Shown: one piece after another, positions 52,260 to 59,578 of the stretch
Numbering within the stretch: the first letter of the stretch is position 1
Layout: every line of letters begins with the position of its first letter
Origin: Bin18 sp965200355
Lineage (GTDB): Bacteria > Desulfobacterota > Binatia > Bin18
Length of the DNA: 64,000 nt
Assembly (NCBI GenBank): GCA_965200355.1
Contig: OZ241351.1
Location: forward strand, 3,286,001 to 3,350,000
Direction: 5' to 3'
The notes under the pieces: model-generated
What the model saw: only the letters and a program-made list of their open reading frames with translations
What the model was told of the DNA's origin: nothing
Database searches by the model: none
Program-made: the position numbers and the translations under genes

Positions 52260-52332
52260 CTGAGGTGGTAGGACTCGAACCTACAATCGCCTGATCCAGA
52301 GTCAGGTGGCTTACCAATTAGCCCACACCTCA
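52260..52332 (-). tRNA. tRNA-Gln (anticodon CTG)
   Basis: 73 nt. Acceptor stem TGAGGTG with CACCTCA and G73, the discriminator typical of GlnRS substrates; anticodon stem CCTGA/TCAGG around loop CTCTGGA gives CTG (reads CAG). T-arm GTAGG/CCTAC with TTCGAGT. It is 10 bases upstream of tRNA-Glu(CTC) in the direction of transcription and directly downstream of gltX. Confidence 0.95.
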
Positions 52333-52341
52333 ATGGTTTTC

Positions 52342-52370
52342 AGCATAAATAAGCCACCAGGGGAAGTCAA
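52342..52370 (-). promoter_or_regulatory. promoter of the tRNA-Gln/tRNA-Glu pair, overlapping the gltX stop
   Basis: On the minus strand TTGACT (52370-52365) and TATGCT (52347-52342) are separated by 17 bases; initiation is expected near 52335, three bases before the tRNA 5' end. The -35 box contains the TGA stop of gltX. Confidence 0.6.
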
Positions 52371-53782
52371 GATTCGGCGCCGGCCGGCGGCTCCGCCAAA
52401 ACACGCTCAAGCCGGGCCAGACAGCGGGCTTTCCCCAACACCGCCATGACCTCAAAAATCCCAGGACTCGCCGTCTTTCCGGTCAGCGCGACCCGGACTG
52501 GTTGGGCGATTTTACCGAGTTTGACCTGCTCGGCTTCCATAAACGCACTGAAGACCCCGTGCAGGGTCGGTTCATCCCAGACGGCCACGTCATGCAGGTG
52601 AGTCCGCAAGCGCGCCAACAGGGCAAGAGAGGCCGCCTTCAGAAACTTCTTGGCAGCCTTCTCCTCCAGGGTGATATGGTCCGTCAGGTAAAAATGAGAC
52701 TGGGTGCCCAACTCCACCAGGGTTTTCGTCCGGGGTTGCAGCGTTTTCACCATGCCGGCCAGCCAGGCATCATCAGGCAGCGGCCGTTCCGTTGCCGGCA
52801 GAAAGGGTTTCGCTTCGTGCACGAGCTGCGGGGCCGGCCGCGTATTGAGATAGTGGGCGTTCAGCCAGTCCAGCTTTTCCGGGTTAAAGACCCCCGCGGA
52901 TTTGCCGACATCTTCGAGCCGGAATTGTTCTTCAAGCTCCTGCCAGGTAAAAATTTCGTCGTCGCCGTGCGCCCAGCCTAAACGGGCCAGAAAATTCACC
53001 AGCGCGTCGGGCAAATAGCCGGCTTCTCGATACGCCCGCACCGCGGTCGCGCCGTGGCGCTTGCTGAGCGGTGCCCGGTCGCTGCCCAAAATCAGCGGCA
53101 GGTGAGCAAAATGCGGGGGCGCGGCGTCCATAGCCTGGAAAAGCAGGACTTGGCGCGGCGTATTGGTCAGATGGTCATCGCCGCGAATAATATGCGAGAT
53201 ACGCAGGTCAGCGTCATCAAAGACCGAGCAGAAGTTATACGTTGGCGAGCCGTCGGAGCGCATCAGAATCAGGTCGTCCAAGTCCTGATTCTGAAACACC
53301 ACCCGCCCCTTCAGCAGGTCATCAACAACCGTCTCGCCTTCTTGAGGACTCCGAAAACGCACAGTGTAGGGCCGAGACTCGCCCGGCTCAGGCCGATAGT
53401 CGCGGCAGGTGCCGTCATAGGCCGGGCTGCGACCGGCGGCCAGGGCGGCCTGCCGTTTTGCCTCAAGCTCTTCAGGCGTACAAAAACAGCGAAACGCCCG
53501 GCCCTGACTGAGCAATCGTTCCCCCATAACCCGGCACTGCCCGGTGCGCTGGCTCTGGTAGTACGGCCCCTCGTCCCACGCCAGGCCAAGCCAGCGGAGC
53601 GCCTCCACAATATCGTCGTGGAAGGCTTGAGTAGAACGCTGCCGGTCGGTGTCATCAATACGCAGCACAAAGGTGCCGGCTTGTTGGCGGGCGGCCAGGA
53701 GGGCAAACAGCGCAGTCCGGGCCCCGCCAATATGCAGAAAGCCGGTCGGACTCGGAGCAAAACGGGAACGGACCGTGGTCAT
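52367..53782 (-). CDS. gltX: glutamate--tRNA ligase
   Basis: 471 aa, normal GluRS length. The HIGH-type motif is in RFAPSPTGFLHIGGARTAL (residues 7-25), the zinc-region sequence YDGTCRDY and the KMSKS-type loop PLSKRHGATAV (about 237-247) are clear; it ends in the helical anticodon domain. GluRS charges tRNA-Glu and, in organisms lacking GlnRS, tRNA-Gln; here GlnRS (12 kb) is present, so a discriminating GluRS is plausible. It is flanked by tRNA genes for Gln and Glu on one side and Lys and Glu on the other. Confidence 0.96.
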   Translation of the reverse strand: MTTVRSRFAPSPTGFLHIGGARTALFALLAARQQAGTFVLRIDDTDRQRSTQAFHDDIVEALRWLGLAWDEGPYYQSQRTGQCRVMGERLLSQGRAFRCFCTPEELEAKRQAALAAGRSPAYDGTCRDYRPEPGESRPYTVRFRSPQEGETVVDDLLKGRVVFQNQDLDDLILMRSDGSPTYNFCSVFDDADLRISHIIRGDDHLTNTPRQVLLFQAMDAAPPHFAHLPLILGSDRAPLSKRHGATAVRAYREAGYLPDALVNFLARLGWAHGDDEIFTWQELEEQFRLEDVGKSAGVFNPEKLDWLNAHYLNTRPAPQLVHEAKPFLPATERPLPDDAWLAGMVKTLQPRTKTLVELGTQSHFYLTDHITLEEKAAKKFLKAASLALLARLRTHLHDVAVWDEPTLHGVFSAFMEAEQVKLGKIAQPVRVALTGKTASPGIFEVMAVLGKARCLARLERVLAEPPAGAES

Positions 53783-53889
53783 GTCCGAACGCTACCCACA
53801 GGCCGCCCACAAGTCAACGCCGGGCAGCTTCGGACCAGCGGGGACAATGGCAGCGGGAGAGGGATGGGTGGGCGACGACGCGAGGGGGT

Positions 53890-53918
53890 TTGAGTTCTTG
53901 TATGGCATCAGCTAAGGT
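53890..53918 (+). promoter_or_regulatory. possible promoter of the tRNA-Lys/tRNA-Glu pair
   Basis: TTGAGT (53890-53895) and TAAGGT (53913-53918), spacer 17, placing initiation at about 53925, four bases before tRNA-Lys. The -10 is weak but position is ideal. Confidence 0.4.
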
Positions 53919-53928
53919 GCGTCGGGCT

Positions 53929-54001
53929 GAGCCGATAGCTCAGTTGGTAGAGCATCTGCCTTTTAAGCAGAGGGTCCCGGGTTCGAGCCCCGGTCGGCTC
54001 A
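53929..54001 (+). tRNA. tRNA-Lys (anticodon TTT)
   Basis: 73 nt. Acceptor stem GAGCCGA with TCGGCTC and A73, D-loop AGTTGGTAG, anticodon stem TCTGC/GCAGA with loop CTTTTAA (anticodon TTT), T-loop TTCGAGC. Typical tRNA-Lys; reads AAA and AAG. Followed by tRNA-Glu 23 bases on. Confidence 0.97.
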
Positions 54002-54024
54002 TTCCTCTTTGTACACACCACTCT

Positions 54025-54099
<75 letters not shown>

Positions 54100-54116
54100 T
54101 TTTTCCTGAGCAGACG

Positions 54117-54137
54117 GCCCCTTTGCCAGGGGCTATT
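54117..54137. terminator. possible terminator hairpin between tRNA-Glu and the convergent transferase gene
   Basis: GCCCC (54117-54121), loop TTTGCCA, GGGGC (54129-54133). It lies 17 bases after tRNA-Glu(TTC) and right at the stop codon of the convergent minus-strand gene. The following TATTT is a poor T-run. Confidence 0.4.
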
Positions 54138-56134
54138 TCAGTAGCGCCACATAGTCCGCGTTTTGGGTCAGATACCAGTGCGTGCAGAGTTGGCGATAGG
54201 TCTGAATATGAGCCGGATAGGCCGGCGCCAGATTGACCTGCTCGTCCGGGTCGGTCGTTAAATCGTATAACTCGGTCTCGGTGCCGTTTATGGCGGCAAT
54301 AAACTTCCACTGCCCATCGCGGAGCCCCCACCGCCGGGGCAGATGGGTGTTTTGAAAAAAGACGGGCCGGGGCGTGTAGGCCGGGGAAAACAAATCCTGT
54401 CCCGGCACGGCCACCGCGTCCATGCCGAGCAGCGACAACAGCGTGGGCAGAATATCGCCGAAGCTGCCAATCCGGTCCACCATCACCGGCGGTGCGGGCG
54501 CGTGGCGGGTGCTGACCATGAGAAAGGTTTTGACGTGCTCTTCATACAGGTGGGGGCCGTGGGAGAAGGCCCCGTTGTGCCACTGTCCAAACCCCTCGCC
54601 GTGGTCGCCCGTGACCAGGACCAGCGTGTTGTCGAGCAGTCCCCGTGCGGCCAGACCGTCAATCAAGCGCCCGACCATCGCATCGGTGTAATGGAGGGCG
54701 TTCCAATAATGAGACCGGCGGTTCTCCTCCCCCTCCCCGAAGAGTTCAGGATAATCAGCCGGGGTGGAATAGGGATGATGGGTGGCAAGGGTCAACCACT
54801 GGGGAAAGAACGGCTGCTCCGAAGCAGCGATGGTATCCAGCCAATGCAGGGCTTTGGTCAGGGCGACCTCTTCCATTGCCCCCCATGAGTTCAAGGCGGC
54901 CTGCTTCCGTTCGTTTCGTGGAAGCTGCGTAGCCCCAAAAAAGAAGTACTCAAAGCCGGTGCTCCGCAAATAGGGCCCCAGATTGGCAAAAGTGAGATCG
55001 CTGGCCGAGACAAACCCGGTGCGATAGCCGTTCTGTTGCAGGACCCGGGGCAGGGTCGGCCACCCATACGAGGCGGAGAGTTCGTCAAACACATTCCCGT
55101 GGGTAATGGACCGCCCACCGGTCATGAGCGGGACATGGGCATATACGGTCGCCGGAAAGATGGTGTATATCGAGTCAAAAATCAGACTACGCTCAGACAA
55201 ACGGGCCAGATTCGGGACTACCTGCGGGTCAAGTTTGCCCGAGCGGTCAGCCCGAAAAAGCTGCTTGGTCCCGACCGATTCCAGCACAATGAGGACCACG
55301 TTGGGACGGGGCAGATGTGTGCGGATTGCCGTATGCAGGCCTTGCAAGGCTTGTGGTGTCTGGGCCGACTCCGCGGCCTGACCAAACACCAGGCCGGTCG
55401 GCAGCGGGGTGGACAGGGCCGTGTCCGGCAACACCACATTCGCCTCGGCTGACGACCAGACCAGATTGAGGGCCGGATGGCGCTCAAGATGATGGGGGGT
55501 CTGTATGGGCACGAAGGCCGTAATCAGACACAGACTGCCGAGATAGCCCCACCCGCCGCCCACCAGCAGCGGGTGGGGGCGGACGCGCGCCGGGCCGGCA
55601 AAGAACCGACGCGCCAGCCAGCGCCGGGGGCGCGCAGCCACACACCACGGTCGCACCCAGCATGAGGGGGATATTCAGCAGGGTCAGCCAATCCACCTCA
55701 GCCAGCGCCGACCCGGCCAGCGCCTCAAGGCCAGACAGCCGAATAGGCCCGCCGGCGGCGCTGAGATGCAGATGGGTGAAGAACAGCCGGTAGCCAATTT
55801 GATTGAGGACCAGATAGGTGTTCAGCCCGGTAAAAAAGAGCAAAAACCCCCAGCGGCCCACCGTCCAGCGCCACAGCCCGCCCCCGACCAGTCCGCAGCC
55901 CAGGGCAACCGCCAGGTGTTCAAACTGGAAAAAGGGCAACGACACAAAGAACAGCTTGGCATACAGGGACGCCTGATTACTCCCAGGCACCACAACAGAG
56001 TAAAAGTACAGCAAGAAGTTTTCGATCTGAATAATGATCGAGAAACACCAGTGACTCAGGCAGACAATCAGGGCAACCGGCCACACATCTTCATCCGCAC
56101 AGTACGCCCACAACCGGGTCAGGACAGGCCGCAT
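54133..56134 (-). pseudogene. membrane-anchored sulfatase-like phosphoglycerol/phosphoethanolamine transferase, frameshifted
   Basis: Two overlapping frames form one protein of about 660 aa. The first (start 56134) gives five or so membrane helices (ALIVCLSHWCFSIIIQIENFLLYFY, FEHLAVALGCGLVGGGLW, FLLFFTGLNTYLVLNQIGY) and runs to GATVVCGCAP; the second continues PRRWLARRFFAGPARV, another membrane segment, then an alkaline-phosphatase-fold catalytic domain (PNVVLIVLESVG, LMTGGRS, VLVTGDHGEGFGQW). The join lies at a run of five G (C on the coding strand) at 55627-55631; one extra base explains it. The active site reads FPATVYAHVPLMTG with no Cys/Ser-x-Pro-x-Arg, so it is an LtaS/Opg-like transferase rather than a formylglycine sulfatase. 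ATG overlaps the stop of the DUF1501 gene. Confidence 0.8.
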
Positions 56135-57405
56135 CAGGTCGCAAATATCCCCAAGGGCGCAAACTCTTCTCGGAGCACGGCCGACGGGTCAGCATAGCCC
56201 AGCCATTCTTGAATCAGCGTGGCGTAGACCCGGCGGAAGTCGGTTGTATAGCGCAGATTGCCGTCGTCCAAATCGGTCAGGCTGGCGGGGCTGCCGTACA
56301 GGCCGCCGGTGACTTTTTCACCAAGCACGTACACCGGCGTCGCTGTTCCGTGGTCGGTGCCCTGACTGGCGTTCTCGGGGACGCGCCGGCCAAACTCCGT
56401 AAACACCATAACCGCGACCTCAGCGGCCCGCCCGATACGCTTGAGGTCCTGCATAAAGCCCCGCAGCGCGTCGGTGGTATAGGTCAGCAGACGGAAGTGG
56501 AGATCGTTTTGATGGACATGGGTATCAAAGACATTGCCGGCATAACTGACGTAATACAGCCGGGTCGGTAGCTCGGCCTTGATAAGGGCCGCGACCTTGC
56601 GTAAATCAAGCCCCAGGCCGGCGGCCCGCACCCCATAATCGACCGGGGTCTGATAGTCCGCCCACGCCTGACGCACAAAGGCCGCGCTTTGGGTTGCATT
56701 TTCCGCCAAGCCGGCCAGGAAACGCAGGGAGGCGTTGGGGGTCTCCCGCTTGTCACTCAGGCGTGGAAAGAGCGGGTGTTGCTGGTGGACGCCATTCCGT
56801 TTGAATCCTTCGGGGTCATAGAAGACCAGCGGCGAGTGATGACGACTCCGCACCGCCAGGGATTGGGCGGTGGCGATATTGACCAGATAGTTGCGCTGCA
56901 CCTCGGGGTCCAGCCTATCGGCCAAGCGGCCCAACCAGCCGAGTTTTTCCCCGGCATGAGGCCGGCCCGTATGCCAAAAGCCCATAGACGCAAAATGCGA
57001 CAGAATGGGATGGTCATATCCGCAGGCATGGACAATGGCCAGCTTACCGTCTTTGTATAGCCGCTCAAAGCCGGCCATAGCCGGATGAAAGCCAAAATAG
57101 GCGTCAATTTTCCGCACCTCTTGGGCCGGAATCCCAATGCTGGGCCGCTGTTGGTAATAGGCATCATCGCCATACGGAATGATGGTATTCACCCCGTCGT
57201 TCCCGCCCGAAAGCTCGACTACGACCAGAATACGTTCCGGGTGGGCCTGGACGGGATTTGCCAGGGCTGAGGACCGGCCACGGGACCCCAGCGGGGAGCC
57301 GAGCAGTCCCGCCCCAACGCCGAGGCTGTACAGACCGACGCGCAGGGCATCACGGCGGGAGAGTGGCCGGTTCAGCAGAGGTGTGTGTCTCGAAGTCTTC
57401 GCCAT
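56134..57405 (-). CDS. DUF1501 domain-containing protein, Tat-exported
   Basis: 423 aa. The N-terminus PLLNRPLSRRDALRVGLYSLGVGAGLLGSPLG is a twin-arginine signal (SRRDAL). The mature part shows DUF1501 features: LVVVELSGGNDGVNTIIPYGDDAYYQQRP (about 55-83), FGFHPAMAGFERLYKDGKLAIVHACGYDH, and VFTEFGRRVPENASQGTDHGTATPVYVLG near the C-terminus, which resembles the alkaline-phosphatase/sulfatase fold. Exported, folded, probably periplasmic. It follows the DUF1800 gene by 16 bases; the two are a very common pair in environmental bacteria, with unknown activity. Confidence 0.92.
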   Translation of the reverse strand: MAKTSRHTPLLNRPLSRRDALRVGLYSLGVGAGLLGSPLGSRGRSSALANPVQAHPERILVVVELSGGNDGVNTIIPYGDDAYYQQRPSIGIPAQEVRKIDAYFGFHPAMAGFERLYKDGKLAIVHACGYDHPILSHFASMGFWHTGRPHAGEKLGWLGRLADRLDPEVQRNYLVNIATAQSLAVRSRHHSPLVFYDPEGFKRNGVHQQHPLFPRLSDKRETPNASLRFLAGLAENATQSAAFVRQAWADYQTPVDYGVRAAGLGLDLRKVAALIKAELPTRLYYVSYAGNVFDTHVHQNDLHFRLLTYTTDALRGFMQDLKRIGRAAEVAVMVFTEFGRRVPENASQGTDHGTATPVYVLGEKVTGGLYGSPASLTDLDDGNLRYTTDFRRVYATLIQEWLGYADPSAVLREEFAPLGIFAT

Positions 57406-57421
57406 ACGCCCTCCTTCGTGC

Positions 57422-59329
57422 TTAGCCCAACTGATACTCTGGTGTGCTCATAATGAGATGCACCAGATGACGGACCGGCTCCTCCACATAGCTCAGCGCT
57501 GGTGCGATCTTATCCGTCCCCAACTCCTGAGTGAGAAAAGCAATCAGCGCCTGCCGGTCGTCGGTCGCCAGGGGAGCCCGCAGCAGACAGTCCAGAAAAT
57601 AATCAACGACTTCCGACGTGGTGGCAAGCCCGGCTTGGCGGACGATGCTGGTCAGGGAGAGCTGGGCGGCAAAACGCGGGATGGGTTTCACCCGCCGAAA
57701 CGCCTCTTGCCAGCCATGCGTGCTGCCGTAGCGGGTGTTATAGTCCTCGTCGGCTCCCGCCATCATATTAAACATGGACATGGACTCGGAGCCGGCCGGC
57801 TCCATAGCCGTGCCGGCCGGCGTGTTCTCGTCGGTCTCAATCGTGGCTGCCGTAATTTCATAGCCTTGGGCGATTTTGGTCGCCACTTTTTGGTTCGTTA
57901 CCGGCATCCAGCGGTCTGGCGGACGAAAATTGACCATATCCGGGAAGAAGACCGACCGGGCAAAATTGCCGCGTTCAAGCAGCAAGGCCGGGGTAATCCA
58001 GCTCCGGCCACCCTCCCAGCCGGCGACATTTGGCGGATGAAATAACTCCTGGCCCAGGTCGCGGGTGGTGGTGGTGAAATCAGGCACACCGGGAATGGTG
58101 CTCAGCCCGAGCTTGCGGTAGGTCGAAACCACGAGGTGCACCGGGCTTTTCATCTGGGTGGCATAGGCGGGCGGACTGTAGAAATCGCGCGCGAGAAAAA
58201 TCGTGGTCAGGAGCGGCGCGAGGTCGTAGTCATGCTCCCGCAGGACCGCGCCGAGTTGAGCCACGAGTGCCGGCGAGGGGTCGTGCCGGACAAAATAGCG
58301 ATATAATTTGGCCGCAATAAAGCGAGCGGCGATATCCTGGTCCAGAATAATATCAATAATATCGAGGCCGTCGTAATGTCCGGTGCGCCCGAGGAAGGTT
58401 TTCTGCCCGTGGTCGTGCAGCTCAGGTTTCACCACAAAATCCAGCCCACTATGGGTCCAGCCGGTAAATGCCCTGGACGCCTCACGAATGTCAGCCTCGG
58501 CGTAATGCCCCACCCCCAGGGTAAAGAGTTCCAGAATCTCGCGGCCAAAGTTCTCGTTGGGGTGGCCTTTGATATTCTCTCCAGCGTCCAGATAGACCAG
58601 CATGGCCGGGTCCTGGGCGACACCAATGAGCAGGTCACGAAAATTGCCATTGGCGTGTTTCCAGAATAAGGCTAGTTGTTTGAGCAGCTTGCGGTAGTCC
58701 CGCACCTTGGTATCGGAGGTCGCAAAATGCCCGTGCCAGAATAGGGCCAGTTTTTCCTGGAGCGGACGCTGCGTCACCAGCATCCGCTGCGCCCACCACT
58801 GGCCGGCCCGCCGCATTTCCAGCACGTCGGCCCGCAGCCAGTAGAAAAAACGATTGACAACCGGCTGGAGGGGACGACTCCCGCCGGGCTTGATCTTGAC
58901 CCCCATTGATTCGCCCTTGACGCGGGCAATCCGCACCGCCTCGGCGCGACTTTTGGGAAATGGGTCGAGGGTGGGATCAAACACCCCGGATTCGTCGAAT
59001 GGCGGGACGTGGCTGTTGTCAATGTCCTGGTAGTGCACGAGATGGCGCACCGCGGCAGCTGGCGTCAGCGCCGCCAAGTGGGCAACTTCTTGGGGCGGAC
59101 CCCCAAAACCGGCCCGCTCCAGAAGATGGGCGGCCCGGTCCCGACTCCACTCTTGGGGCGTAATGGGGGTCAGGTCGCCCGTCCATGCCGGGGGTCCGGC
59201 GCGGAGATACTGCTGAGGGCCGGTTTCCTCGGCCAAAAGGGGCGCTATCAGAAAGCAGCCCAAGAGACAGCTTGCGGTTCCTGCCCGGCTCACGAGCCGC
59301 TTGCGTCTCGGCTTCCACATCCGTTGCAT
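57422..59329 (-). CDS. DUF1800 domain-containing protein, secreted
   Basis: 635 aa. Signal peptide RRKRLVSRAGTASCLLGCFLIAPLLAEE. Family motifs: AAHLLERAGFGGPPQEVAHLA (about 62-82), RMLVTQRPLQEKLALFWHGHFATS, NENFGREILELFTLGVGHYAEADIREASRAFTGWT (about 270-304), and FYSPPAYATQMKSPVHLVV with PNVAGWEGGRSWI. A strong ribosome site GAAAGGAGGGG precedes the ATG. First gene of the DUF1800-DUF1501-transferase operon. Biochemical role unknown; proposed roles in cell-surface polysaccharide or phosphate handling are inference from the partner genes. Confidence 0.92.
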   Translation of the reverse strand: MQRMWKPRRKRLVSRAGTASCLLGCFLIAPLLAEETGPQQYLRAGPPAWTGDLTPITPQEWSRDRAAHLLERAGFGGPPQEVAHLAALTPAAAVRHLVHYQDIDNSHVPPFDESGVFDPTLDPFPKSRAEAVRIARVKGESMGVKIKPGGSRPLQPVVNRFFYWLRADVLEMRRAGQWWAQRMLVTQRPLQEKLALFWHGHFATSDTKVRDYRKLLKQLALFWKHANGNFRDLLIGVAQDPAMLVYLDAGENIKGHPNENFGREILELFTLGVGHYAEADIREASRAFTGWTHSGLDFVVKPELHDHGQKTFLGRTGHYDGLDIIDIILDQDIAARFIAAKLYRYFVRHDPSPALVAQLGAVLREHDYDLAPLLTTIFLARDFYSPPAYATQMKSPVHLVVSTYRKLGLSTIPGVPDFTTTTRDLGQELFHPPNVAGWEGGRSWITPALLLERGNFARSVFFPDMVNFRPPDRWMPVTNQKVATKIAQGYEITAATIETDENTPAGTAMEPAGSESMSMFNMMAGADEDYNTRYGSTHGWQEAFRRVKPIPRFAAQLSLTSIVRQAGLATTSEVVDYFLDCLLRAPLATDDRQALIAFLTQELGTDKIAPALSYVEEPVRHLVHLIMSTPEYQLG

Positions 59330-59501
59330 GGTCTGTCCCCTCCTTTCTCAGGTATATATGCGCTGAGCCGTCCACACCACAAGGTGCCAAAAAACGCCCG
59401 AGTTGAATATGGCCGGCCGCCACCGCTCCCTTGCCTTGACGGGCGAGAGCATATATCCGCTTAGCCACGCCTCCTCAGGAATCGCGCGCACCAGGCAAGA
59501 C

Positions 59502-59529
59502 TGTAGGGGCAGCCCCTGTGGCTGTCCTT
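59502..59529. repeat. dispersed intergenic palindrome, copy B
   Basis: TGTAGGGGCAGCCCCTGTGG with CTGTCC arm, in the 250-bp gap between DUF1800 and acnA, about 50 bases before the acnA start. The rest of this gap holds no recognised element. Confidence 0.6.
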
Positions 59530-59578
59530 CGTCCAAGGAGGCGCACGCACCAGGCAGTACAGACGGGGAAGGACGAGT

